Positions 1-8,867 of a stretch of 52,391 nt of DNA are shown here, piece by piece. The position numbers and the translations under genes are program-made. Location: positions 1 through 52,391 of the forward strand of contig NZ_BJDW01000016.1 in NCBI RefSeq assembly GCF_005405345.1, written 5' to 3'. Within the stretch, counting starts at the first letter, position 1, and each line of letters opens with the position of its first letter. The notes under the pieces were generated by a model. It saw only the letters and a list, made by a program, of their open reading frames with translations, had not been told where the DNA came from and made no database searches. The DNA is from Enterococcus viikkiensis (GTDB lineage: Bacteria > Bacillota > Bacilli > Lactobacillales > Enterococcaceae).

Positions 1-10
1 TTTGACAAAT

Positions 11-40
11 AAAAAAGCAAGCTCTCAGGCTTGCTGTTAC
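11..40 (-). terminator. Terminator of the SRP RNA gene
   Basis: On the minus strand the arms AGCAAGC and GCTTGCT enclose a short loop and are followed by a run of six T. It lies just past the SRP RNA and ends that transcript. Confidence 0.75.
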
Positions 41-47
41 GCGGTTT

Positions 48-136
48 ATAAAAGACACATGCCGGATCCCACTTAGTGCTGCTTCCTTCCAGACCTGACA
101 CAATTCACAGGCCCGGCATTGTCCTGCCTTTCGGCA
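48..136 (-). ncRNA. ffs: Small bacterial SRP RNA (4.5S/scRNA type)
   Basis: The minus strand carries the universal SRP domain IV signature GTCAGGTCTGGAAGGAAGCA, with both the asymmetric loop and the GGAA tetraloop. It is flanked by complementary arms (ATGCCGG and CCGGCAT), giving a hairpin of about 90 nt. The RNA is the Ffh-binding scaffold of the signal recognition particle, which targets nascent membrane proteins. It follows tadA, as in many Firmicutes, where dnaX usually comes next; that gene would lie beyond the left edge. The 5' end is set from a TATACT -10 at 143-148 and the 3' end from the folding arms, so both are approximate. Confidence 0.93.
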
Positions 137-142
137 AAAAAT

Positions 143-151
143 AGTATAACA
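143..151 (-). promoter_or_regulatory. Extended -10 promoter element of the SRP RNA gene
   Basis: The minus strand reads TGTTATACT, an extended -10 (TGn plus TATACT), about 7 nt upstream of the inferred RNA start. No good -35 was seen. It lies just past the tadA stop codon, so the RNA probably has its own promoter. Confidence 0.5.
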
Positions 152-155
152 AACT

Positions 156-659
156 CTAGTCCATTTGGCTAGTCTTTTTTTTTCGCGCTCGTAGCTGGCG
201 GAAAAAGTTTGTCAAAAGCTGACCACATTCCTCTTCTAAAATACCGCCTTCTACATAGGCGCGATGATTGAAGCGTTCATCGGTCAGCAGATTCATTAAC
301 GTGCCTGCAGTTCCACCCTTAGGATCATAAGCTCCAAAATAAACCTCTTCAATCCGTGACAAAATCATGCCACCGCTACACATTGGACAAGGTTCTAACG
401 TAACAAACAGCTGGCAGTCTTCTAAACGCCAATTTTCTAATGCTTTACAGGCTTCACGAATCGCAAACATTTCCGCGTGACTCGTGGCGTCTTGGCTATG
501 CTCTCGCAAATTATGTCCACGTCCGATAATTTCCCCTTGGTAGACGACTACCGCCCCAATCGGCACTTCGGCAATCGCCTCCGCCTGCTTTGCTTCATGG
601 ATTGCCGCCCGCATAAAAACGATTTTTTCTTCTTCCGTCAATTGACTTTCTCGTTCCAT
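156..659 (-). CDS. tadA: tRNA-specific adenosine deaminase TadA
   Basis: A 167-residue cytidine-deaminase-fold protein. The zinc and catalytic motif HAE is at residues 61-63 and PCPMC is at about 90-94, giving the His-Cys-Cys zinc site and the proton-shuttle Glu. TadA converts A34 of tRNA-Arg(ACG) to inosine, which allows wobble decoding of CGN codons, and is normally essential. Length is typical of the family. The ATG follows a GAGG-type ribosome site about 7 nt upstream. The SRP RNA lies 20 nt downstream in the same orientation, an arrangement conserved in Firmicutes. Confidence 0.95.
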   Translation of the reverse strand: MERESQLTEEEKIVFMRAAIHEAKQAEAIAEVPIGAVVVYQGEIIGRGHNLREHSQDATSHAEMFAIREACKALENWRLEDCQLFVTLEPCPMCSGGMILSRIEEVYFGAYDPKGGTAGTLMNLLTDERFNHRAYVEGGILEEECGQLLTNFFRQLRARKKKTSQMD

Positions 660-745
660 TTTTTTCCTCGCCTATCGCTCATTGATTAACCTACTTTAGC
701 ATATCCGAAAAAAATAAGCAGTAATAAATTTATGCAAGCTACGCC

Positions 746-793
746 AAAAAAACGATCATCAAGTAATCGCTTAATAGCCACCACTTGATGATC
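746..793 (-). terminator. Terminator of the 111-residue membrane-anchored protein gene
   Basis: A perfect 11-bp inverted repeat (GATCATCAAGT and ACTTGATGATC) with an 18-nt loop is followed on the minus strand by seven T. Confidence 0.7.
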
Positions 794-803
794 CGTACGA
801 CTT

Positions 804-1139
804 TTACATCATTTTATCTACAAAATCCATCAATTTACCTTTCAAGTCTTCGGTCGTATCTTTGATGGACTCCCCGTAGACAGACACACGCTTTTTTCCG
901 CTTTTAATCTTGTCCAAAATACTCATGATGTTATCTAAATCATCATCTGAAAGTTTGTCAACGATTGAAAGCAACGGCTCGTTGCCATCAAACTTATCAT
1001 TAACAAAACGTTTCACTTTATACCGATTCGAAACATGACGAGCTTTTTCAATTACTTTTCCCGAAGCAATCACGGCTGTCGCTGTACTAGCAGCTACAAC
1101 AACGCCCACTCCGATTTTGACTTTAGTCGATCTTTTCAT
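804..1139 (-). CDS. Small membrane-anchored protein, function unknown
   Basis: A 111-residue protein that I do not recognise. A basic start (MKRSTKVK) is followed by one hydrophobic segment at about residues 9-27, rich in Gly, Ala and Val. The rest is a charged, largely helical tail with many Lys and Asp. This fits a single-pass membrane anchor with a cytoplasmic or surface tail, loosely like YtxH-type stress proteins, but no diagnostic motif supports that assignment. The AAAGGAG ribosome site is well placed. The gene has its own terminator and appears monocistronic. Confidence 0.75.
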   Translation of the reverse strand: MKRSTKVKIGVGVVVAASTATAVIASGKVIEKARHVSNRYKVKRFVNDKFDGNEPLLSIVDKLSDDDLDNIMSILDKIKSGKKRVSVYGESIKDTTEDLKGKLMDFVDKMM

Positions 1140-1268
1140 GGTATCAGCTCCTTTCTTTCATGATACCACACTCTTAAAATTAACAATAATGAGAGCTACC
1201 GGTAAATGAAAGCGCGAACGCAAAAACAGAAAACGAATTGATTTGGCTCATCTACCAGAGGATGGTTT

Positions 1269-1315
1269 AAAAAAAAGTCACGTCCAAACTCCCTAAGAAG
1301 TTTAAACGTGACTTA
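1269..1315 (-). terminator. Terminator of the YugP-like peptidase gene
   Basis: On the minus strand the arms AAGTCACGT and ACGTGACTT, with inner AACTTC/GGGAGTT pairing, are followed by a T-run. It lies directly downstream of the stop at 1320. Confidence 0.8.
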
Positions 1316-1319
1316 ATTT

Positions 1320-2033
1320 CTAATCACGACTGCGATTACCACCAAATAGCAGAATCAAACGCAGTAATTGTAAAAAGGTTGCTAAGGCGGCGGCAACATA
1401 CGTCAAAGCCGCGGCAACTAAAACTTTGCGGGCTGCTGCTAATTCTTCATCATCTAACAGCGCGCCTTCGCGTAAAATACCTAAGGCTCGGCGTGAAGCG
1501 TCAAATTCCACCGGCAAGGTCACTAATTGGAATACTAACGCTAGTGAAAAAGCCAAGATTCCAATATTAATCAACGTTTGATTCCAACTCATAAATACAC
1601 CTAAAATAATCAACGGAAATGATAAAGTTGATCCAATATTTGCGACTGGAACAATCGCTGCCCGCAAACGCAACGGAAAATAATTTTTCGCGTCTTGAAC
1701 TGCATGCCCACATTCATGGGCCGCGACACCAATCGCTGCTACCGAAGTTGATTGGGCGGTCGCTTCTGAGAGGCTTAGCATTTTATTCCCGCTATTGTAG
1801 TTATCCGTCAAATCTCCAGCAATTTGCTGTACACCCACATCATTGATCCCTTGACTGTGCAAGATATATTCTGCCGCCGCGGTTCCAGTTACTCCTTTAC
1901 GGCTGCGGAAATCATCATATTTCCGAAACGTCGAATTTACATAAGCTGACGCCAGACCTGAGATCACTAAGCCTGCGATGACTAATAAAAACGTGGGATC
2001 GAAAAAATTATAAAACATTCCATTCCCATACAT
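1320..2033 (-). CDS. YugP-family zinc metallopeptidase, membrane-bound
   Basis: About 237 residues. A hydrophobic N-terminal segment (about residues 14-32) precedes the zincin motif HECGH at residues 106-110, where the two His bind zinc and the Glu is catalytic. Two or three further membrane segments follow in the C-terminal half. This architecture matches the Zn_peptidase_2 family (B. subtilis YugP), whose substrates are not well defined. I chose the second ATG (2031-2033) because GAGGAG sits 7 nt before it; the ATG at 2037-2039 is only 1 nt from that site, and the frame opens earlier only at a TTG inside it. It is monocistronic with its own terminator. Confidence 0.88.
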   Translation of the reverse strand: MYGNGMFYNFFDPTFLLVIAGLVISGLASAYVNSTFRKYDDFRSRKGVTGTAAAEYILHSQGINDVGVQQIAGDLTDNYNSGNKMLSLSEATAQSTSVAAIGVAAHECGHAVQDAKNYFPLRLRAAIVPVANIGSTLSFPLIILGVFMSWNQTLINIGILAFSLALVFQLVTLPVEFDASRRALGILREGALLDDEELAAARKVLVAAALTYVAAALATFLQLLRLILLFGGNRSRD

Positions 2034-2150
2034 AAACATTCTCCTCAAATCAAAGATAAATGACTATTCTAATGAATAGTTTCCTGATTACAGTTTACCA
2101 TGAAAGCCGTGAATTTTTTATGAATACAACTCTAAGAATCTCTAGCAAAC

Positions 2151-2474
2151 TTACAGTTTCTTAACAAATTCCGATTTTAATTTCATCGGACCGAAGCCGT
2201 CGACTTTACAATCAATATTATGATCACCTTCGACTAAACGAATGTTTTTTACTTTGGTTCCTTGCTTGATTGCGCCTGAAGCACCCTTAACTTTCAAATC
2301 CTTGATCACGCTGACACTATCACCGTCTTGCAATTGGTTGCCATTGCTGTCTTTCACAACAAGACCTACTTCAACAACCTCATTTTCCGACCATTCGTGC
2401 CCACATTCGGGACAAACAAATAAACCGCGATCCTCATACGTATATTCTGATTGACACATAGGACAATTTGGCAT
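2151..2474 (-). CDS. yjdM: YjdM/PhnA-family zinc-ribbon protein
   Basis: A 107-residue protein with an N-terminal four-Cys zinc ribbon (C4, C7, C21, C24) and a C-terminal beta-rich domain carrying the family's [22 protein letters not shown]-like stretch. It matches the YjdM family, formerly called PhnA. The name came from proximity to phosphonate genes in E. coli, and a role in phosphonate use is not supported. Its biochemical function is unknown. It is a single gene on the minus strand with a GGAGG-type ribosome site and no clear terminator in the following 100 bases. Confidence 0.88.
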   Translation of the reverse strand: MPNCPMCQSEYTYEDRGLFVCPECGHEWSENEVVEVGLVVKDSNGNQLQDGDSVSVIKDLKVKGASGAIKQGTKVKNIRLVEGDHNIDCKVDGFGPMKLKSEFVKKL

Positions 2475-2571
2475 GTTCTTCCTCCAATAGTTTTTCTGAA
2501 TCCTTAGTGTATCGAAAAAAATGCGACTTGAAAAGCTTTTCTCAAACTATTTTAACAACGGATCTTAACGC

Positions 2572-2612
2572 AAAAAAATAGAAGGCTCCAGAATAATCGG
2601 CTCCTTCTATTT
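2572..2612 (-). terminator. Terminator of the spxR-nrnA operon
   Basis: The minus-strand arms AATAGAAGG and CCTTCTATT are followed by a T-run, immediately after the nrnA stop codon. Confidence 0.8.
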
Positions 2613-2616
2613 ACAA

Positions 2617-3567
2617 CTATTCGTTTCCGCGATAATTTTCACACAATGTTTGGATTTTATGATAGATTTCTTGACACATCGCCTGATCTTTCGCATTGGC
2701 CCCACTAGCTAACGGATGACCACCGCCGTGATATTGCTTTGCCAGCTCATTAATGACCGGTCCTTTTGATCGTAAGCGAACGCGGTAGTACCCTTCCGGC
2801 TGTTCAACAAAGACTGCCCAAGCAAGTACCACATCGATCGTTCCAGGCAGTGGCACGAGGGCTGCCGTATCTGAATCCTTGATGCCATATTTATTCAAAA
2901 TGGCTTGATCTAAAATCACATAACCCGCACCATTTTCATCAATTTTTAAATTTTGATACAGGTAACCAGAAAGCTTTGCGACTTCCAATGAAACCTGATC
3001 GATCTCACGATTCAATTTAGCTGCATCAAATGGATAATCTAGCAGTTTGGCTGCGACTTGCAAGGTATGTGAAGTCGTCGCTGGATATAAAAAGCGGCCT
3101 GTATCACCGATAATCCCGCCATATAATAAACGGGCCGCGTTTTTGGTTACAACTAACTCTTCCGCAAATGCCAAATCTGCAATTATTTCGCTACAACTAC
3201 TAGCTTTAGTATTGACCCACAAAAGATCACCGTAAGGATCATCATTGGGATGATGATCGATCTTAATTAATTTGTCTCCCAGCTTATAGCGTTCATCGCT
3301 GATTCTAGGGACATTAGCGGTATCTGTGACAATCACCAACGCGCCTTCATAGAGTTCATCTGCAACCTGATCCATCTCCGCTAAAAAGGCTAGCCCTTCT
3401 ACTGATCCACCCACTTGGTAAATTTCTTTTTCTGGGAAGGTTGCGCGTAAGATCTCCGCCAAGCCACACTGTGAACCAAGCGCATCTGGGTCAGGGCGCA
3501 TGTGACGGTGAATCATGATTCGATCATATTGTTTAATCATTGCTACTATTTCTGCTGTAATTGTCAT
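2617..3567 (-). CDS. nrnA: Nano-RNase/pAp phosphatase NrnA (DHH-DHHA1)
   Basis: A 316-residue protein. The DHH domain shows HMRPDPDALGS (residues 22-32, metal-binding D26 and D28), TDT at 81-83 and the signature DHH at 104-106. The C-terminal DHHA1 domain has the substrate-binding GGGHPLASGA. NrnA degrades 2-5 nt RNA fragments to mononucleotides and dephosphorylates pAp, the 3',5'-bisphosphate nucleotide from sulfur and CoA metabolism. The start at 3567 follows GAGGAAATGGT; the frame extends 13 codons further upstream without a ribosome site. It lies 14 bases after spxR, so the two are almost certainly cotranscribed. Confidence 0.93.
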   Translation of the reverse strand: MTITAEIVAMIKQYDRIMIHRHMRPDPDALGSQCGLAEILRATFPEKEIYQVGGSVEGLAFLAEMDQVADELYEGALVIVTDTANVPRISDERYKLGDKLIKIDHHPNDDPYGDLLWVNTKASSCSEIIADLAFAEELVVTKNAARLLYGGIIGDTGRFLYPATTSHTLQVAAKLLDYPFDAAKLNREIDQVSLEVAKLSGYLYQNLKIDENGAGYVILDQAILNKYGIKDSDTAALVPLPGTIDVVLAWAVFVEQPEGYYRVRLRSKGPVINELAKQYHGGGHPLASGANAKDQAMCQEIYHKIQTLCENYRGNE

Positions 3568-3581
3568 ACCATTTCCTCTTT

Positions 3582-4913
3582 CTAAGAACGCTCCATCACT
3601 TGGCATACCACGATCGCTTTCGCCACGATCACATTATCAATGTAGACTTCCAAGTCAACTTTGGCAGAGCGCCGTCCTAATTCTAATGTTCTTGAATGAA
3701 TCTCAATTTCGCTTTCTAATTGGATTAGACGTAAATAATGTAGGTTCATTTGTTCAATTAAAGTATTTCGCCGTTGATCCATTAGAATACTTCGCTGTGC
3801 GACATTTGCCACTAGCTCACTAAGGACCCCAAAAGAAATCGTGCCAACACTGTTGACCATCTGAGGCGTAACTTCAAATTTGAAGTACGGTTTTTCCAGT
3901 GGATTATCCTCGCGATCTGTATCAACTGTCACAATGTCACCAACAACTTGATCCGAGATCGTATTTGACATTTGCGGCTGGCGTTGAACTAACTGCATGG
4001 CCTTCATTACGTCTTGACGACTGACCATCCCCACTAGCGAAAGATCATCCTTGACTACCGGCATCATTTCAAGTCCATCCCAGATCATTTGGTGACTGAC
4101 TGATGCCACACTCATACTAGGCTTCACAACATTCGGATCCCGTGTCATCACCCGATCAATCATTTGACTATCCGCTTTTCCTAAAACATCCTTCGCCGTC
4201 ACTACTCCTAAAAGCCGCATACTTTTATTCACCACAGGAAAACGTGAATGACCCGTTTTTTCCGATAGGCGATGGTAGTTGGAGATCGTGTCGCCCGCCT
4301 GTAAATAAACGGTTTTCTCCAAAGGCATATAAATATCACTGACTTGCATAATATCTTTTTTGATCAATTGATCGCTTAAGGCCCTATTAATCATCGTCGC
4401 TACAGTGAACGAATCATAGGTTGTACTTAAAACCGGCAATTCTAAGTCATCGGCAAGTTGTGCAATCTCAGGTGTTGTATCAAATCCCCCAGTAATCAGC
4501 ACCGCAGCACCATCTTGTAACGCTAATTTTTGCGCCCCTTCCCGATTTCCGATGATCAATAAAGAGCCGGGCGTAATATAGCGTCGCATGGCATCCTCAG
4601 TCATGGCACCGATAACAAATTTATTCAAATCCTTATCCAGTCCGTTGGATCCGCCTAAAACATCGCCTTCGATAATCCGTACAACTTCCCCAAAAGTCAG
4701 TCGTTCGATATTTTTCTTTAGCTTTCGTTCGATTCGGATCGTTCCTACTCGTTGAATCGTTGAGACCAAACCAATATTCTCCGCGTCCTTAATCGCCCGA
4801 TAAGCCGTCCCTTCACTAACGCCTAAATTTTTCGCGATACTGCGGACAGAGATACGCTCGCCCACAGGCAAATTTTCAATATGTTCTAAAATCAGATCGT
4901 GTTTTGTCGCCAT
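3582..4913 (-). CDS. spxR: CBS-HotDog transcription factor, YtoI/SpxR type
   Basis: A 443-residue cytoplasmic regulator with four parts in order: an N-terminal winged helix (about residues 1-65, recognition helix near SVRSIAKNLGVSEGTAYRA), a DRTGG domain (about 70-175), a pair of CBS domains (about 190-310), and a C-terminal HotDog/thioesterase-like domain (about 330-440). This is the architecture of B. subtilis YtoI and pneumococcal SpxR, the latter a regulator of the pyruvate oxidase gene spxB. CBS and HotDog domains suggest sensing of adenine nucleotides and acyl-CoA, but the ligand here is not known. GGGAGG precedes the ATG. nrnA follows in the same operon. Confidence 0.9.
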   Translation of the reverse strand: MATKHDLILEHIENLPVGERISVRSIAKNLGVSEGTAYRAIKDAENIGLVSTIQRVGTIRIERKLKKNIERLTFGEVVRIIEGDVLGGSNGLDKDLNKFVIGAMTEDAMRRYITPGSLLIIGNREGAQKLALQDGAAVLITGGFDTTPEIAQLADDLELPVLSTTYDSFTVATMINRALSDQLIKKDIMQVSDIYMPLEKTVYLQAGDTISNYHRLSEKTGHSRFPVVNKSMRLLGVVTAKDVLGKADSQMIDRVMTRDPNVVKPSMSVASVSHQMIWDGLEMMPVVKDDLSLVGMVSRQDVMKAMQLVQRQPQMSNTISDQVVGDIVTVDTDREDNPLEKPYFKFEVTPQMVNSVGTISFGVLSELVANVAQRSILMDQRRNTLIEQMNLHYLRLIQLESEIEIHSRTLELGRRSAKVDLEVYIDNVIVAKAIVVCQVMERS

Positions 4914-4984
4914 AGTTACCTCCCGATTTAAAATTTATCTATTATAATAGTACAGCTAAGCAAAACTAGTATAACAGAGTCCTT

Positions 4985-5034
4985 TAAAAAAAAGAAGTCA
5001 ACCGTTACCATTCACGTAACAATCCACTTCTTTT
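4985..5034 (-). terminator. Terminator of the drug exporter gene
   Basis: The arms AAAGAAGT and ACTTCTTT with an inner GTTAC/GTAAC pair are followed by a T-run on the minus strand. Confidence 0.8.
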
Positions 5035-5049
5035 GTACTATTGAGCTGT

Positions 5050-6477
5050 TTAATTCACTGCCCTTTTTCTAAACCGGAACAGTGAAATCATCAAAGCAAT
5101 GACACAGATCGCTAAAGAGGCTATAAAAGTTACTCGCATGCCGAAGATAAAAATATCTGGCCGATTCGTGATATAGGTTGTCACCCGTTGACCGTAAGAC
5201 GCACTCATCCCGCTATATAGAATCGTTGTCGATAATGCAATCCCGATAACCATCCCTAAATTACGAGCAAAGGAGTTCAAACTACCGGCAACCCCCAGAT
5301 TTTCTTTTTCAACGCTGCTCATAACGATCGTATTGTTGGGCGATTGGAACAATGCATTGCCCATTCCCATGATCGCCGTTGCTAAAACATAGTACCAGAT
5401 CGGACTTGTTTGATTCATAAAAACATACATTAATTGAGTGATAGACAGCAGCAACAATCCTAGTAAAACCAATCTTTGCGGTCCAATTTTATCTGTCAAA
5501 TAGCCGCTAAGCGGGGAGCCAATAACCATCAAAAAAGGGAAAACCATCATCAATAAACCAGCGTAACTGGCAGTTAAACCGCGTGCATCTTGCAAATAGA
5601 ATGGCATGACGACATTCACAAAAAAATTGGCCGAAAAAATCAACAGCGCCGTAATCAAACTCATAGTAAACAACTTATTTCGCAAAATACTGAAAACCAA
5701 AAGAGGGTTCTCCTTCCGCTTTTCCACTTGTAAAAATGAGAAAAAAAAGATCCCCGCGATGACAAATAAAAGCAGCGGTAGTTGATGAATGTACCCTACC
5801 TCTTGACCAATAAAGACAGCTCCAAAGAAGCTCATGATCGTCATGGCAAATGTTACAAAACCTAGCCAATCGATTTTCTTCTTCGACATCGTAATATCTT
5901 TTGGTAAAAATTTTTCACCGATTAAGATCGTCAGAATGCCGACAGGAACGTTAATCCAAAATATATAGGACCAAGAAAAATGAGCTAGGATCAATCCACC
6001 GATCCCCGGCCCGGCAATCGAACCTAATGACACAAAGGCACCAATCGCACCTAACGCTCGTCCCCGCTCATTCATAGGGAACACTTCGGTGGTAATACCG
6101 GTATTTGTCGCCATCGTCATACTGGCACCGATCCCTTGAATCACCCGCCCAAAGAGTAGCATTGTTAAAGAATGATTGAAACCACACAAAAGTGAACCTA
6201 CAGTGAAAATCACGGTTCCAATTCGATAGACCTTGATCTTGCCAAAGCTGTCACCAACTTTCCCAAAAAGTAGCAAACAGGCACAGACAACCATCAAATA
6301 AATCGAGACAACCCATTCTGCTTTGTTCATCGGTACGACCAAATCTTTGGAGATCGTTGGCAAGGCAATATTTACAATACTGGAATCTAAGGTAGACATG
6401 AAGGTAAACATCGCCACTGAGACTAAAATCCACCAGCGATTTTTTTGAACTACCGGATCTTCTTGATATGTTTTCAT
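5050..6477 (-). CDS. MFS drug exporter, DHA2 (14-TM, EmrB/QacA) family
   Basis: A 475-residue integral membrane protein with about 14 hydrophobic segments. TM1 is followed by the DHA2 signature TLDSSIVNIALPTI (motif D1), motif A-like GKVGDSFG is in loop 2-3, and motif C-like GPGIGGLI is in TM5. The family exports hydrophobic drugs and dyes by proton antiport; the substrate cannot be read from sequence. The ATG at 6475-6477 follows GGAGGG by about 10 nt, while the frame opens 22 codons earlier without a ribosome site. It is a single gene with its own terminator and no adjacent regulator. Confidence 0.9.
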   Translation of the reverse strand: MKTYQEDPVVQKNRWWILVSVAMFTFMSTLDSSIVNIALPTISKDLVVPMNKAEWVVSIYLMVVCACLLLFGKVGDSFGKIKVYRIGTVIFTVGSLLCGFNHSLTMLLFGRVIQGIGASMTMATNTGITTEVFPMNERGRALGAIGAFVSLGSIAGPGIGGLILAHFSWSYIFWINVPVGILTILIGEKFLPKDITMSKKKIDWLGFVTFAMTIMSFFGAVFIGQEVGYIHQLPLLLFVIAGIFFFSFLQVEKRKENPLLVFSILRNKLFTMSLITALLIFSANFFVNVVMPFYLQDARGLTASYAGLLMMVFPFLMVIGSPLSGYLTDKIGPQRLVLLGLLLLSITQLMYVFMNQTSPIWYYVLATAIMGMGNALFQSPNNTIVMSSVEKENLGVAGSLNSFARNLGMVIGIALSTTILYSGMSASYGQRVTTYITNRPDIFIFGMRVTFIASLAICVIALMISLFRFRKRAVN

Positions 6478-6605
6478 TAATGCATTTCCCTCCACTAAAA
6501 AACGATTACTTGTATGAATACTCTTTTTCTCTGACGTCCACAAAAGTCAACGTGTAAAAATGAACCATAGCTAGTTTACTGGATTCCTTTAAGAAAAAGC
6601 AAATC

Positions 6606-6632
6606 AAAAAAAAACGAGAGATTACTCTCCCG
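6606..6632 (-). terminator. Terminator overlapping the stop of the zinc-ribbon gene
   Basis: GAGAG-TAAT-CTCTC followed by nine T on the minus strand. The stop codon lies in the hairpin. Confidence 0.75.
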
Positions 6633-6867
6633 CTCTTCCTGTATATTTTCCGTCTTCACGATCTTCGAAAGTCATGAAATAGCCATTCGTAATTCTTGTT
6701 TCATAAACGTGATGGCAATTAGGACATTCAACCGGCATCGCTTCTTTCGGATGCTCCTGAACATTCAATACTTCATCAACAAAAAAATGGGTGCCACAGT
6801 TTGGACACTTTAATGGTTTTTCTAACATTTGACCAGCCCTCTCTAACAATTCTTCTTCTCTTATCAT
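6622..6867 (-). CDS. Small zinc-ribbon protein, function unknown
   Basis: About 81 residues. CPNC (about residues 20-23) and a second CPNC (about 48-51) form a four-Cys zinc ribbon, followed by an acidic and basic tail. I do not recognise the family. The start is uncertain. The ATG at 6865-6867 is only 1 nt from AAGGAG, and the frame opens at a TTG five codons earlier. A later ATG at 6829-6831 has AGAGGG about 8 nt upstream and would give a 69-residue protein that still contains both CPNC pairs. Its terminator overlaps the stop codon, so the gene is probably monocistronic. Confidence 0.65.
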   Translation of the reverse strand: MIREEELLERAGQMLEKPLKCPNCGTHFFVDEVLNVQEHPKEAMPVECPNCHHVYETRITNGYFMTFEDREDGKYTGRAGE

Positions 6868-6903
6868 ACTCCTTTTTCTCAAAAAAATTGAGTGGAAAGT
6901 ATT

Positions 6904-6940
6904 AAAAAACTTCTCAAGTCCGTGGTGACTTGAGAAGTTT
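6904..6940 (-). terminator. Terminator of the RNase J2 gene
   Basis: A perfect 10-bp stem (CTTCTCAAGT and ACTTGAGAAG) with an 8-nt loop and a T-run on the minus strand. Confidence 0.85.
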
Positions 6941-6951
6941 GAGCTTTTCGT

Positions 6952-8631
6952 CTATTTACGACGACCACGACGCTGATTTGCTTCCATGATCACTGGTAAG
7001 ATCACCGGACGACGTTTTGTTTGTTCAAACAAGTAACGACTTAAATGATCGCGAATATCTTGTTTCAATTTGCTCCATTCAAAATCATCGGAATGCAAAT
7101 GCTTTTCAACAATCTCGCTGGTCGCTTCTGCACTCTCTTTGATCAAATCACGGCTAGCCTTGATATAAACAAACCCGCGCGACGTAATTTGCGGAGCTGA
7201 GACAATTTTTTTCAGTCTACGATCGATCGTCACCACGATGACAAAAATACCGTCATCGGATAAGACTTTACGATCCCGTAAGACAATATTCCCAATATCT
7301 CCAACACCGATCCCATCAATCATGATATTATCAGCTGGAACACTGCCTGCGGTACTCATATGTTTGTTTTTATATTCCAATACATCCCCGCGACCAGTAA
7401 TAAAAATATCTTTGAACGGAATTCCCAGTTCATTGGCCAAGCTTGCGTGAGCCGCTAATTGACGGTATTCTCCTTGGACTGGAATAAAATATTTCGGTGC
7501 CATAAAGCTCATCATCAATTGTAAATCTCGCGGATTGGCATGACCAGAAACCCGTAAGTTTTCAGAGATGCTCTTGACGATTCCCCCTGCTCGATAGATC
7601 ATGTCTTCCGTTTTTGCTACCGTTGTTTCCATAGCAATCGTTGGAGTAGTCGTGATATAAACTAAATCCCCCTCTTCGATCTTCACATTGCGATGAGATC
7701 CATTCGCCATTTTCTGTAAGGACTTAATTGGCTCACCCATCCGACCAGTTTCTAATATAATCAATTCTTCTGGCTGATATTTTTTCATTTCTTTGATAGT
7801 CACTAAAATATCTTCTGGCACTTCTAACTTCTTTAAGCGCATCGCAGTTTTAATGATGCGATCCAAGTCTTGCCCGGTCAAGACAACTTTGCGGCCTGCT
7901 TTTTCAGCAGCATTCAAGATTTGTTGAATCCGTTGTAAATTACTTGCGACAGAAGCGACGATGATCCGACCATTCCATTCATTAATGGTGTCATAAACCT
8001 CGCCAGCAATTTCCCGCTCAGAAGCGACTTGAATCGCATTCTCTGCATTTGATGATGAACTTAATAAGGCTAGTACACCTTCTGAACCAATCTCGGCTAA
8101 ACGACGATAGTTCGTCGCATACATCGGAATTGCTGTTGGATCGAATTTGAAATCCCCCGTGTAAACAATACTTCCTTCATCCGTCTTCAAACTAATCCCC
8201 ACCGAATCAGGAATCGTGTGTGTTGTTCGGAAGAAGCTGATTACTGCGGTACCGAAATCAATTTCGGTATGCTCATCAATCACGTGGAAATCCTTAAAGC
8301 CTTTGCTTTCTTCATTTTGATCTACGTTTAGTTTTGCCAATTCAATCGTCAACTCAGTCCCAAAAACCGGCACAGCCACTTCTGACACCAAATAGGGTAA
8401 GGCCCCGATCGCATCTGCATGCCCATGCGTTAAAAAGACTCCCGCAACCCGCTCTGCATTTTCAATTAAATAGGTAAAATCAGGAATCACAACATCGATC
8501 CCTAACAGTTCATTTTCTGGATATTTCAGTCCGCAATCTAGGACAAAAATATCATTATCCACTTCAACCGCATACATGTTTTTACCATTTTCACGTACAC
8601 CGCTGAAAGGAATTATTTTGATTGTACTCAA
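6952..8631 (-). CDS. rnjB: Ribonuclease J2 (degenerate metallo-beta-lactamase site)
   Basis: About 559 residues: a metallo-beta-lactamase domain, a beta-CASP domain, and a C-terminal domain. RNase J enzymes process and degrade mRNA and rRNA 5' ends. The canonical HGHEDHIG motif reads HGHADAIG here (about residues 69-76), losing two metal ligands. That substitution is characteristic of J2 paralogues in streptococci and enterococci, where J2 acts mainly as partner of J1. I start at TTG 8629-8631, which sits 8 nt after AGAGAGG and gives MSTIKIIPFSGVRENGKN; an in-frame GTG at 8640 lies inside that ribosome site. The upstream leader can fold (see 8687-8711). Confidence 0.92.
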   Translation of the reverse strand: MSTIKIIPFSGVRENGKNMYAVEVDNDIFVLDCGLKYPENELLGIDVVIPDFTYLIENAERVAGVFLTHGHADAIGALPYLVSEVAVPVFGTELTIELAKLNVDQNEESKGFKDFHVIDEHTEIDFGTAVISFFRTTHTIPDSVGISLKTDEGSIVYTGDFKFDPTAIPMYATNYRRLAEIGSEGVLALLSSSSNAENAIQVASEREIAGEVYDTINEWNGRIIVASVASNLQRIQQILNAAEKAGRKVVLTGQDLDRIIKTAMRLKKLEVPEDILVTIKEMKKYQPEELIILETGRMGEPIKSLQKMANGSHRNVKIEEGDLVYITTTPTIAMETTVAKTEDMIYRAGGIVKSISENLRVSGHANPRDLQLMMSFMAPKYFIPVQGEYRQLAAHASLANELGIPFKDIFITGRGDVLEYKNKHMSTAGSVPADNIMIDGIGVGDIGNIVLRDRKVLSDDGIFVIVVTIDRRLKKIVSAPQITSRGFVYIKASRDLIKESAEATSEIVEKHLHSDDFEWSKLKQDIRDHLSRYLFEQTKRRPVILPVIMEANQRRGRRK

Positions 8632-8686
8632 AATATCCACCTCTCTAGTTCTCTTTTATTTATGTTCTCTTTCGTCTCAGCGTGCT

Positions 8687-8711
8687 CAGACCCCGAAATC
8701 AGTACGGTCTG
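8687..8711 (-). other. Hairpin in the rnjB 5' leader
   Basis: CAGACC and GGTCTG pair around a 13-nt loop, with further GC pairing outside, about 55-80 nt upstream of the rnjB start and downstream of a possible TATAAT at about 8733. It has no T-run, so it is not an intrinsic terminator. A structured leader on an RNase gene could serve feedback control, which is inference. Confidence 0.4.
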
Positions 8712-8825
8712 TGCCAATACTCATAAGCTATTATACATGATTTTTTCTGAAAAACCATTGATTAAAGAAAGGCTTCATGAACTCGTTGGCCTTTTGCCAG
8801 TTCTGCTGCACACTTTAGCGAGAAA

Positions 8826-8861
8826 AGAAAAAGCTTATGACTGAACTCAGTCATAAGCTAG
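8826..8861 (-). terminator. Terminator of asd
   Basis: AGCTTATGACTGA and CAGTCATAAGCT form a long stem followed by TTTTTCTTTT on the minus strand, directly after the asd stop. Confidence 0.88.
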
Positions 8862-8867
8862 ATTTGA

